From positions 186,001 to 250,000 of the forward strand of contig NZ_JAHSTW010000007.1 in the NCBI RefSeq assembly GCF_019145195.1: a DNA stretch of 64,000 nt, given 5' to 3'. Both the position numbers and the translations under genes were made by a program. This DNA is from Pseudomonas siliginis. GTDB taxonomy: Bacteria; Pseudomonadota; Gammaproteobacteria; Pseudomonadales; Pseudomonadaceae. Each line of letters opens with the position of its first letter. The first letter of the stretch is position 1. The notes under the pieces are model-generated. The model saw only the letters and a program-made list of their open reading frames with translations, ran no database searches and was not told where the DNA came from. Below are positions 51,982 through 61,492 of the stretch, piece after piece.

Positions 51982-53324
51982 GCCAGTTCCTCCACAGCGC
52001 GGACGAACTGGTGACCACGGTCTTCGTAATTCTTGAACATGTCGAAACTGGCGCAGGCCGGCGACAGCAGCACCACATCGCCCGGCTGGGCAGCGGCGCG
52101 GCATTGCGCGACGGCGTCGACCAGCGAGGTCGCGCGAATCAGCGGCACGGCATCGCCAATGGCCTCGCCGATCTTGTCGGAGTCGCGGCCCATCAGCACC
52201 ACAGCGCGGCAGTTGGCCGCCACCGGATCACGCAGATCGTTGAATTCGGCGCCTTTGCCGTCACCGCCAGCGATCAGAATGACCTTGCCATCGATGTCTG
52301 CGCCCAAACCTTCGATGGCGGCCAGAGCGGCGCCAACGTTGGTGGCTTTGGAATCGTTGTAATAGGCCACGCCGTCGAGATCGCGCACCCACTGGCAACG
52401 ATGCTCGAGGCCGGCAAACGTACGCAATGCAGAGAGCATGGCGTCGAACGGCAGGCCCACCGCGTGACCCAGTGCCAATGCGGCGAGAGCGTTGGACTGG
52501 TTGTGCGCGCCGCGAATCTTCAGTTCACGCACCGGCATCAGGTTCTGGAATTCGAAGGCCAGGTACTTCTCGCCGTCTTCTTCACGAATGCCGAACGCTT
52601 TGAAATCCGGTTTGCTCAGGCCAAAGGTCCAGCATGGCTGGCCTTCGCCGATCAATGGACGGCTCAGGGCGTCCTGACGGTTGACCACAAACTGCTTCGC
52701 GCCCCGGAAGATCCGGTGCTTGGCCAGGTGATACGCCGGCAGACCGCTGTAGCGATCCATGTGGTCTTCGCTGATGTTCAGTACGGTGGCGACTTCGGCG
52801 TTGAGCTGGTCGGTGGTTTCCAGCTGGAAACTCGACAACTCCATGACGTACAGCTCGACGTCATCGCTGAGCAGATCCAGCGCCGGCGTGCCTAGGTTGC
52901 CGCCAACGGCGACGCGCTTGCCGGCCGCAGCCGCCATCTCGCCGACCAGAGTAGTAACGGTGCTTTTCGCGTTGGAGCCAGTGATCGCGACGATCGGCGC
53001 CCGCGCGTTACGCGCGAACAACTCGATGTCGCCGGACATTTTCACGCCACGGGCTGCGGCGGCTTGCAGGGCCGGGGTCGCCAGCGCCAGGCCGGGGCTC
53101 ACGTAGAGCTCGTCGGCACGGCAGAGGAATTCGACGTCCAGCTCGCCACAACGCACTTCCACGTGCGGATAGTCACGCTTGAGCGTGGCCAGTTCCGGTG
53201 GATTTTCCCGCGTGTCGGCCACAGCGAACGACGTGCCCCGGTTCGCCAGGAAGCGAACCAGGGACATGCCGCTCTTGCCGAGGCCGACAACGATGCGGAA
53301 GTGGTCAGAAGCGATCAGAGACAC
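51978..53324 (-). CDS. murD: UDP-N-acetylmuramoylalanine--D-glutamate ligase
   Basis: 448 aa from a GTG (SLIASDHFRIVVGLGKSGMS). ATP loop ITGSNAKSTVTTLVGE (about 112-127; Ala replaces the more usual Gly before Lys, as also seen in other pseudomonads as far as I recall). 5 bases after mraY. Adds D-Glu. Confidence 0.97.
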   Translation of the reverse strand: MSLIASDHFRIVVGLGKSGMSLVRFLANRGTSFAVADTRENPPELATLKRDYPHVEVRCGELDVEFLCRADELYVSPGLALATPALQAAAARGVKMSGDIELFARNARAPIVAITGSNAKSTVTTLVGEMAAAAGKRVAVGGNLGTPALDLLSDDVELYVMELSSFQLETTDQLNAEVATVLNISEDHMDRYSGLPAYHLAKHRIFRGAKQFVVNRQDALSRPLIGEGQPCWTFGLSKPDFKAFGIREEDGEKYLAFEFQNLMPVRELKIRGAHNQSNALAALALGHAVGLPFDAMLSALRTFAGLEHRCQWVRDLDGVAYYNDSKATNVGAALAAIEGLGADIDGKVILIAGGDGKGAEFNDLRDPVAANCRAVVLMGRDSDKIGEAIGDAVPLIRATSLVDAVAQCRAAAQPGDVVLLSPACASFDMFKNYEDRGHQFVRAVEELA

Positions 53325-53329
53325 TCGTT

Positions 53330-54412
53330 CTACCTCAGCTTCAGGGTGGCAAGGCCGACCAGGACAAGAATCACCGTGATGATCCAGAAACGGACGATCA
53401 CGCGCGGCTCGGGCCAGCCCTTGAGTTCAAAGTGGTGGTGAATCGGCGCCATGCGGAACACGCGGCGACCGGTCAGCTTAAAGGAGGCAACCTGAATGAC
53501 CACTGACAGGGTTTCCATCACGAACACGCCGCCCATGATGAACAGGACGATTTCCTGACGGACGATCACGGCGATGGTGCCCAGTGCTGCGCCAAGTGCC
53601 AGGGCACCGACGTCGCCCATGAACACTTGCGCTGGATAAGTGTTGAACCAGAGGAAACCGAGGCCGGCACCGATCAGCGCGCCGCAGAACACAATCAGCT
53701 CGCCTGCGCCCGGCACGTAAGGAATCAGCAGGTATTCGGCGAATTTCACATTACCCGACAGGTAGCAGAAAATCCCCAGGCCACCGCCGACCATCACCGT
53801 CGGCATGATCGCCAGGCCGTCGAGGCCGTCAGTCAGGTTGACCGCGTTGCTCGAACCGACAATCACGAAGTAGGTCAGCACGATGAAACCGGCGCCCAGC
53901 GGAATGCTGTAGTCCTTGAGCATCGGCAGAATCAGCGTGGTTTCCACCGGCGTGGCGGCAGTCATATAAAGGAAGATCGCTGCGCCGAGGCCGAACACCG
54001 ACTGCCAGAAATACTTCCAGCGGCTCGGCAGGCCACGGGAGTTTTTCTCGATGACTTTGCGGTAATCGTCGACCCAGCCGATGGCGCCGAACAGCAGGGT
54101 CACCAGCAGCACCACCCAGACGTAGCGGTTGCTCAGGTCAGCCCAGAGCAGAGTGCTGACGCCGATCGACGACAGAATCAGCGCGCCACCCATGGTCGGC
54201 GTACCGGATTTGGACAGGTGCGATTGCGGGCCGTCGTTACGTACCGATTGGCCGATCTGACGGTTCTGCAGAGTACGGATCATCCACGGGCCATAGCACA
54301 GCGACAAGACCAGCGCGGTCAGCACACCGAGAATCCCGCGCAGGGTCAGGTACTGGAAGACCGCGAAGCCTTTGTAGAACTGTTGCAGATACTCCGCTAG
54401 CAGCAGCAGCAT
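53330..54412 (-). CDS. mraY: Phospho-N-acetylmuramoyl-pentapeptide transferase
   Basis: 360 aa starting MLLLLAEYLQQFYKGF. One-base overlap with the murF stop (TAATG) decides this start. Ten membrane helices, DDYRKV motif (Mg-binding Asp pair, about 115-120), NAVNLTDGLDGLAI (about 189-202) and the C-terminal MAPIHHHFELKGWPE. Makes lipid I. Confidence 0.98.
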   Translation of the reverse strand: MLLLLAEYLQQFYKGFAVFQYLTLRGILGVLTALVLSLCYGPWMIRTLQNRQIGQSVRNDGPQSHLSKSGTPTMGGALILSSIGVSTLLWADLSNRYVWVVLLVTLLFGAIGWVDDYRKVIEKNSRGLPSRWKYFWQSVFGLGAAIFLYMTAATPVETTLILPMLKDYSIPLGAGFIVLTYFVIVGSSNAVNLTDGLDGLAIMPTVMVGGGLGIFCYLSGNVKFAEYLLIPYVPGAGELIVFCGALIGAGLGFLWFNTYPAQVFMGDVGALALGAALGTIAVIVRQEIVLFIMGGVFVMETLSVVIQVASFKLTGRRVFRMAPIHHHFELKGWPEPRVIVRFWIITVILVLVGLATLKLR

Positions 54413-55779
54413 TAATGTTTCTCCAGACTGGACCCGCACAGAGCCGCAACGATGTTTTCCATCGCTGCGCTGCGCGAACCCTTGATCAAAATGGTGGTGT
54501 TTGTGTCCTGCTCGGCGGCGAGGGCCTGGATCAGCTCGGCCTGTGTGCCGAAGTGCTGCGCCTGCTCACCGAAAGCGTTTACCGCGTGGACCATGTTCGG
54601 CCCGACCGCGTAAAGCGCGGAAACCTTGCCTCGGGCGTACTCGCCCACGTCGCGGTGCCCCTGCTCCGCCCAGTCGCCCAACTCGCCGATATCCCCGAGC
54701 ACCAGGACGGTGCGGCCGGAAAAGCCGGCGAGTATATCAACGGCCGCGCACATCGAGGTGGGGTTTGCGTTGTACGTATCATCGATCACGCGCATGCCGT
54801 TTTTCGCCAGTTGCGCGACGGTGCGCCCCTTGACCGGTTGCACCGCGCCGAGGCCGGTGGCGATGCCGAACAGCGACACGCCCAAGGCGTGAGCAGCAGC
54901 GGCGGCGGCCAGGGCATTGGCGACGTTATGAGTACCGAGCAGGTTCAGTTGCACGCGCTCGCTACCTTCAGGCGTGTGCAGGTTGAACGCCGGGCAACCA
55001 CGGGCATCGGTGGCCAGATCGCTGGCGTGGAAATTCGCTTCGCTGTTGCTCAGGGCGAAGGTCAGCACCTGACGACCGGCAGCGCGGGTCTTCCAGATAC
55101 CGAAGGCCTTGTCATCGAGGTTGAGCACGGCGATGCCATCGGCGGCCAGACCCTCGATGATTTCGCCTTTGGCTTCGACGATTTTTTCCGGACCGCCGAA
55201 CTCACCGACGTGAGCGGTGCCGGCGTTGTTCAGGATCGCCACGTGCGGCTTGGTCAGGCCGACGGTGTAAGCGATCTCGCCCAGACGTGAAGCGCCCAGT
55301 TCGATGACAGCCGAGGTGTGTTCCGGCGCCAGCTCGATCAGGGTCAGCGGTACGCCGAGGTCGTTGTTCAGGTTGCCACGGGTCGCCAGCACCGGACCGC
55401 GCGTGCGCAGGATGCTCGCGAGCATTTCCTTGACCGTGGTCTTGCCACTGGAACCGGTCACCGCCGCTACTGGCTGGGTGAACGCAGCACGGTTCAACGC
55501 GCCGAGTTGGCCGAGGGCCTGACGGGTGTCCTTGACCAGCAATTGCGGCAGCGCGCTGTCGGCGACTTCGCGCTCGACCAGTGCCGCGACCGCGCCTTTG
55601 CCGGCGACGTCGTTCAGGTAGTCATGACCGTCGAAACGCGGGCCGGTCAGGGCGATGAACAACTGGCCGGGCTGGATTGCACGACTGTCGATACTGACGC
55701 CGTCGAAACTGGCATCAGCGCCAATCAGGCGGGCCTCGAGTACATTGGTCAGTTCGCTGAGGCTCAGGGCCTTAAGCAT
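54412..55779 (-). CDS. murF: UDP-MurNAc-tripeptide--D-Ala-D-Ala ligase
   Basis: 455 aa. ATP loop TGSSGKTTVKEML (about 108-120), DDTYNANPTSM (about 333-343). Completes the UDP-MurNAc-pentapeptide using the DdlB product. Overlaps murE by 8 bases. Confidence 0.98.
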   Translation of the reverse strand: MLKALSLSELTNVLEARLIGADASFDGVSIDSRAIQPGQLFIALTGPRFDGHDYLNDVAGKGAVAALVEREVADSALPQLLVKDTRQALGQLGALNRAAFTQPVAAVTGSSGKTTVKEMLASILRTRGPVLATRGNLNNDLGVPLTLIELAPEHTSAVIELGASRLGEIAYTVGLTKPHVAILNNAGTAHVGEFGGPEKIVEAKGEIIEGLAADGIAVLNLDDKAFGIWKTRAAGRQVLTFALSNSEANFHASDLATDARGCPAFNLHTPEGSERVQLNLLGTHNVANALAAAAAAHALGVSLFGIATGLGAVQPVKGRTVAQLAKNGMRVIDDTYNANPTSMCAAVDILAGFSGRTVLVLGDIGELGDWAEQGHRDVGEYARGKVSALYAVGPNMVHAVNAFGEQAQHFGTQAELIQALAAEQDTNTTILIKGSRSAAMENIVAALCGSSLEKH

Positions 55780-57235
55780 GGGCCACCTCCCACGCGGTCA
55801 GAGCATGATCAGCCTCGACCAGATCGGAAAACGCATGGCGCACGCCGTTGATTTCCTGATAGTCCTCGTGACCTTTGCCGGCGAGAACAATCACGTCGTC
55901 AGCGGTCGCGCCGGCAATCAATTGCGCAATGGCCTGGCCGCGACCAGCGACGAAAGTGACTTTATCCACAGCGGTGAAACCGGCGCGGATGTCGTCGAAA
56001 ATCACAGCAGGATCTTCGGTGCGCGGGTTGTCGTCGGTGACCAGCACCTGGTCGGCGAGACGCTCGACCACTTCGGCCATCAACGGACGTTTGCCGCGAT
56101 CGCGATCCCCGCCGCAGCCGAACAGGCACCGCAGTTGGCCTTTAACGTGCGGGCGCAGTGCTGTGAGAACTTTTTCCAGCGCATCCGGGGTGTGGGCGTA
56201 ATCGACCACCACCAGCGGCTGCGTGCCGCCGCCCAGACGCTGCATGCGCCCGGCCGGGCCTTCGAGCTTCGGCAGCACTTTGAGAATTTCGTCGAGGGCG
56301 TAATCCAGACCGAGCAAGGCGCCGACCGCGGCCAACACGTTACTCAGGTTGAAACGACCAAGCAGCGTACTGCGCAGGTGATGCTCGCCCTGCGGCGTGA
56401 CCAGCGTGGCGCGTACACCATGGTCGTCGAACTGCGCTTCGCGGCAGAACAGGTAGGCACTGCTGTCGAGCAGGCTGTAGGTGATCAAACGCGACTCGCG
56501 CTTTTCCGCCGCCAGTTGCCGGCCGAAATCGTCGTCGAGGTTGACCACGCGGCACTTCAGGTCATTCCAGGCGAACAGCCGGGCCTTGGCCTCGGCGTAC
56601 GCCTGCATGGTGCCGTGATAATCCAGATGATCGCGGGACAGGTTGGTCATCACCGCCACATCGAACGCCAGCGCGGTGACCCGGCCCTGATCCAGACCGT
56701 GGGACGACACTTCCATGGCCACGGCTTTCGCGCCGGCCTTTTTCAGGTCACCCAGGGTCGCTTGCACGGCAATCGGATTCGGCGTGGTGTGCAGGCCGCT
56801 TTCCAGCGCGCCGTAGAAACCGGAACCCAGCGTACCGACGATGCCGCAATGCTGGCCGAGCAGATCCAGCGCCTGCGCGACCAATTGGGTCACGCTGGTC
56901 TTGCCATTGGTGCCGGTGACACCGATCAGGTTCAGGTGATGACTCGGCTCACCGTAAAAACGCCCGGCGATGTCCGACAGCTGCGCCGCCAGACCTTTGA
57001 CCGGAATCAGCGGCACGTCAGTGATCGGCAATACGGTGGCACCTTCGACCTCATACGCCACGGCAGCTGCGCCGCGTTGCAAGGCATCGGCGATGTGCGC
57101 ACGGCCATCGAAACGGCCGCCGGGCACGGCGAGAAACAGATCGCCGGCGCGCACGTTGCGGCTGTCCAGCGCCAGTTCACGGATCAACAGATCGTGGCCG
57201 GCGTGGGGAAATATCTTGTTCAGACTTAATGACAT
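55772..57235 (-). CDS. murE: UDP-MurNAc-dipeptide--meso-diaminopimelate ligase
   Basis: 487 aa. ATP loop GVTGTNGKTSVTQL (about 107-120). TDDNPRTEDP (about 402-411) contains the DNPR motif specific for meso-diaminopimelate, indicating DAP-type peptidoglycan. One-base TGATG overlap with ftsI. Confidence 0.98.
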   Translation of the reverse strand: MSLSLNKIFPHAGHDLLIRELALDSRNVRAGDLFLAVPGGRFDGRAHIADALQRGAAAVAYEVEGATVLPITDVPLIPVKGLAAQLSDIAGRFYGEPSHHLNLIGVTGTNGKTSVTQLVAQALDLLGQHCGIVGTLGSGFYGALESGLHTTPNPIAVQATLGDLKKAGAKAVAMEVSSHGLDQGRVTALAFDVAVMTNLSRDHLDYHGTMQAYAEAKARLFAWNDLKCRVVNLDDDFGRQLAAEKRESRLITYSLLDSSAYLFCREAQFDDHGVRATLVTPQGEHHLRSTLLGRFNLSNVLAAVGALLGLDYALDEILKVLPKLEGPAGRMQRLGGGTQPLVVVDYAHTPDALEKVLTALRPHVKGQLRCLFGCGGDRDRGKRPLMAEVVERLADQVLVTDDNPRTEDPAVIFDDIRAGFTAVDKVTFVAGRGQAIAQLIAGATADDVIVLAGKGHEDYQEINGVRHAFSDLVEADHALTAWEVAHA

Positions 57236-58977
57236 CAGCCGCGCCCTCCATTGGCTTTCAGCGGAACGACCGGGGTGGCATTGGCCTGTTGGGTGGTCGG
57301 CAGGTTGTCCGGGGTCACGTTCATCAGGCGCAGGGTGCCGGACATCACACGGCTGAACACCGGCGCCGACACCAGACCACCGAAGTAACCGGCCTTGGTC
57401 GGTTCATCGATCACCACAACAATCGCGTAACGCGGATCGCTCATCGGGCCGAAGCCGGCGAACAGCGAACGGTAGGAGTTTTCCGCGTAGCCCTTGGTGC
57501 CGACCGAGGTCTTGCGCGCGGTACCCGACTTGCCGCCGACGTGATAAGCCGGCACCTGCGCACGGAACACGCCGCGCGGCGCTTCGATTACCTGCTGCAA
57601 CATGCCCTGCATGGTTTTCGCCACGGCTTCCGGCAGCACTTGGGTGGTCTGCGGCATCTTGTCGGTTTTGATCAGGGTCAGCGGCGCGAGTCGGCCGTTG
57701 TTGGCCAGTGCCGAGAACGCATGCACCAACTGGATCGCGGTCACGGAAATGCCGTAGCCGTAAGACAAGGTTGCAGTTTCAGCCTTGCGCCATTCGCGGT
57801 AGTTGGGCAGATTGCCGACACGTTCGCCGGGGAAGCCCAGGCCGGTGTCCTGACCGAGGCCGACTTTCTGCGCGAGACGGAAAATGGTTTCGCCGCCGAT
57901 ATCGAAGGCGACCTTACTCATGCCGACGTTACTGGAATTGATCAGGATGCCGGTCAGATCGAGCACTGGCCCTTCGGTCTTCGACACGTCTTTAATGGTG
58001 TATTTGCCGATCTGCAACGAGCCCGGATACACCTCGACGGTGTCGCTCGGTTTCCAGCGGCCGGTTTCGATCGCCGCGCTCATGGAAATGGCTTTCATGG
58101 TCGAACCCGGCTCGAATACGTCGATCATGGCGCGGTTGCGCATCATCGCCGGTTGCAGGTTGCGACGGTTGTTCGGGTTGTAGGTCGGCTGGTTGACCAT
58201 GGCCAGAATCTCGCCGGTCTTCACGTCCATGATCACCAGACTGCCGGCCTTGGCGCCGTTCTCGATGATCGCGTTGCGCAGTTCGCGGTTGGCCAGGTAT
58301 TGCAGACGCAGGTCAATCGACAACGCCAAGGGCTTGCCGGCCTTGGCGTTTTTGGTGACCTGAACATCCTTGATCAGCCGGCCACGGCGATCCTTGATGA
58401 CTTGTCGTTTGCCCGGTACCCCGGCCAGCCATTCGTCATAGGCCAGCTCGACGCCTTCACGACCGTGATCGTCGATATCGGTAAAGCCGACCATGTGCGC
58501 GGTGACTTCACCGGCCGGGTAGAAGCGGCGAAACTCTTCGATGCCATAGACGCCCGGCACTTTCAGGTCGAGCACAGCCTGGCCCTGCTCGGGGGTCAAC
58601 CCGCGCACCAGATAAATGAATTCTTTGTTGGCCTGGGCTTCGAGGCGTTCGCTCAGGGCTTTCGGGTTCTGGCCCAACGCGGCGGCGAGTGCCGGCCACT
58701 TCTCTTTGGCCGACTGCATTTCCTTGGCGTTGGCCCACAGCGTGGTCACCGGCGTACTGACCGCCAGAGGCTCGCCGTTACGGTCGGTGATCAGGCCACG
58801 GTGCGCCGGAATTGGAATGTGCCGAAGGCTGCGCGCATCGCCCTGCCCTTTGAGGAAGTCACGGTCGACCACTTGCAGGTCGATGATGCGCCAGCAGATC
58901 GCTGCGACCATCAGACCGAGCAGCGCCACCATCAGGCGGAAGCGCCATGGGAACATTGCGCCTTCGAGTTTCATCAT
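57235..58977 (-). CDS. ftsI: Peptidoglycan D,D-transpeptidase FtsI (PBP3)
   Basis: 580 aa starting MMKLEGAMFPWRFR, with the start overlapping the ftsL stop. One membrane helix (about 17-37), dimerisation/pedestal domain, and a penicillin-binding domain with SxxK (EPGSTMKAIS, about 292-301), SxN (INSSNVGMSK, about 346) and KSGT (GGKSGTARKT, about 484). Septal crosslinking enzyme and FtsW partner. Confidence 0.98.
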   Translation of the reverse strand: MMKLEGAMFPWRFRLMVALLGLMVAAICWRIIDLQVVDRDFLKGQGDARSLRHIPIPAHRGLITDRNGEPLAVSTPVTTLWANAKEMQSAKEKWPALAAALGQNPKALSERLEAQANKEFIYLVRGLTPEQGQAVLDLKVPGVYGIEEFRRFYPAGEVTAHMVGFTDIDDHGREGVELAYDEWLAGVPGKRQVIKDRRGRLIKDVQVTKNAKAGKPLALSIDLRLQYLANRELRNAIIENGAKAGSLVIMDVKTGEILAMVNQPTYNPNNRRNLQPAMMRNRAMIDVFEPGSTMKAISMSAAIETGRWKPSDTVEVYPGSLQIGKYTIKDVSKTEGPVLDLTGILINSSNVGMSKVAFDIGGETIFRLAQKVGLGQDTGLGFPGERVGNLPNYREWRKAETATLSYGYGISVTAIQLVHAFSALANNGRLAPLTLIKTDKMPQTTQVLPEAVAKTMQGMLQQVIEAPRGVFRAQVPAYHVGGKSGTARKTSVGTKGYAENSYRSLFAGFGPMSDPRYAIVVVIDEPTKAGYFGGLVSAPVFSRVMSGTLRLMNVTPDNLPTTQQANATPVVPLKANGGRG

Positions 58978-59267
58978 GGCGCCACCATCTTCACGTCGGC
59001 CGCGCCAGGGATGTGCATCTTCAGTTGTTCGGTGGCCAGCACTTCGATGCGGCTGTGCGCGGTCCAGGTGCTCTGCTCGAGAATCAAGCGTCCCCACTCG
59101 GCCTGCGCCTTGTCGCGCACGCTGAGTTCGTTATAAAGCGTGTTGAGCAATTGCCGGTTCCAGTGCGCGCTGTACGACACGGCAATGGCCGAAAACAGCA
59201 CGCCGATAAACAGCAGCAGCATCAGAAAGCTGCCGCCGGGCAGTGGTTTGGCGAAAAGCTTGCTCAC
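58974..59267 (-). CDS. ftsL: Cell division protein FtsL
   Basis: 97 aa from a GTG overlapping the rsmH stop by 4 bases. Short cytoplasmic tail, membrane helix (about 13-32, FLMLLLFIGVLFSAIAVSYS), then a periplasmic coiled coil with leucine-zipper spacing. Works with FtsQ and FtsB. Confidence 0.95.
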   Translation of the reverse strand: MSKLFAKPLPGGSFLMLLLFIGVLFSAIAVSYSAHWNRQLLNTLYNELSVRDKAQAEWGRLILEQSTWTAHSRIEVLATEQLKMHIPGAADVKMVAP

Positions 59268-60211
59268 CGCAACTTCTCCGCGACACGCATGACGGCGCTA
59301 CGGGAACGTGGGTTGGCTTTGAGTTCGGCGTCGGAGGCCGTCTGCGCTTTGCCGTGGATTTTGATTTTCGGTTCGAAGGCGACGTGGCGAACCGGCAGGT
59401 TGCGCGGCAAATTGTCGGCCTCACCTTTCACCAGCTTGCGCATGAAAAGTTTGACGATGCGGTCTTCCAGCGAGTGGAAGCTGATGACCACCAGACGGCC
59501 GCCAACTTCCAGCGCTTCCAGCGCGGCGTCGAGGCCGGCTTCCAGATCGCCGAGTTCGTTATTGACGTGAATGCGCAAACCCTGGAACGCGCGGGTGGCC
59601 GGGTTCTTGCCCTTTTCCCACGCCGGGTTGGCGACTTTCAGCACTTCGGCCAGATCGGCGGTGCGCTCGAACGGCTTGATGTCACGACGCTCGGCGACCG
59701 CACGGGCCATACGCCCGGAGAAACGTTCTTCGCCGTATTCCTTGAACACCCGGGCGATTTCTTCCACTGGCGCGGTGTTGACGAATTCGGCAGCGCTGAT
59801 GCCACGGGACGGGTCCATGCGCATGTCCAGCGGCCCGTCATTGAGGAAACTGAAGCCGCGCTCGGCGTCATCGAGCTGCGGCGACGACACGCCGAGGTCG
59901 AGCAGAATGCCGCTGACCTTGCCGGTCAGGCCTTGCTCGGCAACTACCGAACCGAGCTCGGCAAAGCTGCGCTGCACAACGACAAAGCGGCCGTCTTCGG
60001 CCGCTAGCGTTTGCCCGGTGGCAATCGCTTGAGGATCCTTGTCGAATCCGATGAGTCGACCGTCCGGCCCGAGCTGGCTGAGGATCAACCGGCTGTGCCC
60101 GCCGCGCCCGAACGTGCCGTCCAGATAGCAGCCATCAGGACGTACGGCGAGAGCCTCAACGGCTTCGTCAAGCAGTACGGTGATGTGGTTAAAGCCGCTA
60201 TCAATAGTCAC
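59264..60211 (-). CDS. rsmH: 16S rRNA (cytosine(1402)-N(4))-methyltransferase RsmH
   Basis: 315 aa. N-terminal HITVLLDEAVEAL and SAM loop DGTFGRGGHSRLILSQL (about 31-47), LDLGVSSPQLDDAERGFSF (about 105-123), and C-terminal NPRSRSAVMRVAEKL. Methylates C1402 of 16S rRNA, the same nucleotide 2'-O-methylated by RsmI encoded 1.3 kb away. Overlaps mraZ by 4 bases. Confidence 0.98.
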   Translation of the reverse strand: MTIDSGFNHITVLLDEAVEALAVRPDGCYLDGTFGRGGHSRLILSQLGPDGRLIGFDKDPQAIATGQTLAAEDGRFVVVQRSFAELGSVVAEQGLTGKVSGILLDLGVSSPQLDDAERGFSFLNDGPLDMRMDPSRGISAAEFVNTAPVEEIARVFKEYGEERFSGRMARAVAERRDIKPFERTADLAEVLKVANPAWEKGKNPATRAFQGLRIHVNNELGDLEAGLDAALEALEVGGRLVVISFHSLEDRIVKLFMRKLVKGEADNLPRNLPVRHVAFEPKIKIHGKAQTASDAELKANPRSRSAVMRVAEKLR

Positions 60212-60663
60212 AGGATCAAATCACGCAGTTCATCAGGCATCGCGCCCGGTTGTTGAATAGCAGCAAGGTCAGCGGCAGATACCGCATTCCATGCATCCTC
60301 GTCCCACAATTGGAACTTGTTCAGTTGGCCGACCAGCATCGCGCGTTTATCGAGCTTGGCGTATTCGCGCAGACGCGGCGGAACCAGGAAACGACCACTG
60401 CCATCGAGTTCGAGGTCGACGGCATTACCAATCAATAAACGTTGCAGGCGACGGTTCTCTTCGCGAAGCGAAGGGAGTGCGCGCAACTTGGTTTCAATAA
60501 TTTCCCACTCATCGAGCGGATAGACACACAGGCACGGATCAACGGCATCAATGGTCACGATCAATTGGCCGGAACTGCGCGAATCGAGCTCGTCACGGTA
60601 CCGGCTCGGCATGGCGAGACGGCCCTTTGCATCGAGACTGATAGCGTTAGCTCCGCGAAACAC
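60208..60663 (-). CDS. mraZ: Transcriptional regulator MraZ
   Basis: 151 aa from a GTG with GGAG 10 bases upstream. Two AbrB-like half domains with the family DxxxR motifs: LDAKGRLAMPSRYRD (about 11-25) and LDGSGRFLVPPRLR (about 86-99). Represses its own promoter and the dcw cluster by binding short direct repeats in the leader, which are present just upstream. Confidence 0.98.
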   Translation of the reverse strand: MFRGANAISLDAKGRLAMPSRYRDELDSRSSGQLIVTIDAVDPCLCVYPLDEWEIIETKLRALPSLREENRRLQRLLIGNAVDLELDGSGRFLVPPRLREYAKLDKRAMLVGQLNKFQLWDEDAWNAVSAADLAAIQQPGAMPDELRDLIL

Positions 60664-60705
60664 GTCAGCGTTTCTCCAATTTTTATCGTTTTGAGCTCAA
60701 AAAAC

Positions 60706-60731
60706 CCACTTCATGCCACTTTCCGCCACTT
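60706..60731 (-). promoter_or_regulatory. MraZ box: three direct repeats AAGTGG with 10-base period
   Basis: On the minus strand AAGTGGCGGA, AAGTGGCATG and AAGTGGGTTT follow one another, with the AAGTGG units starting exactly 10 bases apart (at 60731, 60721, 60711). MraZ of other bacteria binds three or four GTGGG-like repeats separated by 5 bases. The array begins at the predicted transcription start. Confidence 0.82.
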
Positions 60732-60737
60732 GCGCAC

Positions 60738-60767
60738 ACTATAGGAATGCGCCCACCACACCGTCAA
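60738..60767 (-). promoter_or_regulatory. Main promoter of the dcw cluster
   Basis: -35 TTGACG (60762-60767), 18-base spacer, -10 TATAGT (60738-60743). Five of six bases match in each hexamer. The start point would be near 60731, giving a leader of about 68 bases to the mraZ GTG. Confidence 0.8.
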
Positions 60768-61065
60768 GGCGCGGATTAAAGGAAAAGCCTTACAGAACGG
60801 AGATTTAGCGACGTAAAAGGAGGCTTAACGAGAATCTGACGTGAAGTTTCGACCAATAACTTGATGCAGCACTGAAAGCTGCGCTCGAAAGTTAAAGTAG
60901 TTTGTTAAGAGTAAGATTTTTTCGGTATTACAAAGGCGCTTCGGCTGTTGATTGAAGCAGGGTGGGAAAAGGCTATTACCGCGTTTGCCGCTGCCGGAAT
61001 TTCAGACCAGGCCGGCTGATATTACACAGCCGCGTCTTCTTTGTTTCAAGCAGGGAAAGAAAAAG
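60768..61065. other. Gene-free stretch between the dcw promoter and rnpB
   Basis: No gene seen. AT-richer than the surroundings. It has one small hairpin GCAGC/GCTGC around 60867-60883. A pyrimidine-rich tract (TTTTTCTTTC on the minus strand, 61055-61064) directly after rnpB may end its transcription, although I see no classic terminator hairpin apart from the RNA's own terminal helix. Confidence 0.5.
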
Positions 61066-61421
61066 GTGGAGAGTCGATCTGTAAGCCGGGTTCTGTCTTG
61101 AACAGTCATTCGTCTACGATGGCCATCACTGGACATCTTTAGCAACCTACCCGGTCCCAGCGCGGGCCACGCCTTGGGACCCTATTTGGTCTTGCTCCAA
61201 GTGGGGTTTACCTAGCCACGAACTGTTGCCAGACGTGCGGTGCGCTCTTACCGCACCTTTTCACCCTTACCGGCGCTTGCGCGCTTAGGCGGTTATTTTC
61301 TGTGGCACTTTCCGTAGGCTCACGCCTCCCAGGCATTACCTGGCACTTCGCCCTATGGAGCCCGGACTTTCCTCCCCCCCCTAATTTTCATAGAGGGCAG
61401 CGACTGTCCGATCGACTCTCC
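61066..61421 (-). ncRNA. rnpB: RNase P RNA (M1 RNA), bacterial class A
   Basis: About 355 bases. The 5' end GGAGAGTCGAT pairs with the 3' end ATCGACTCTCC to close helix P1. Conserved core elements are recognised: GGAGGAAAGTCCGGGCTCC near the 5' side, the GCCAGGTAATGCCTGG hairpin, and near the 3' end AGAACCCGGCTTACAGATCG. It is the catalytic RNA of tRNA 5' processing. Ends are set by the P1 pairing and may be off by a few bases. Confidence 0.95.
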
Positions 61422-61428
61422 GCCGCGA

Positions 61429-61457
61429 AGGTTAACGGCAGAGCGCCGGAAGAACAA
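61429..61457 (-). promoter_or_regulatory. Possible promoter of rnpB
   Basis: TTGTTC (61452-61457), 17-base spacer, TAACCT (61429-61434), placed 8 bases before the RNA 5' end. The -10 match is weak but the position is right. Confidence 0.45.
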
Positions 61458-61492
61458 GCGCTAAAACCCTCAGGAACGCCATGGGCGACGGC

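Noticed and set aside
50756..52078. 440-codon minus-strand frame overlapping ftsW in another phase
   Set aside because: ftsW in its own phase shows all SEDS features; the alternative is Arg/Gly/Ser-rich without membrane segments.
55655..57229. 524-codon plus-strand frame over murE
   Set aside because: Antisense to murE, no ribosome site, no similarity.
57229..59136. 635-codon plus-strand frame over ftsI
   Set aside because: Antisense to ftsI, His/Arg/Asp-rich composition typical of shadow frames.
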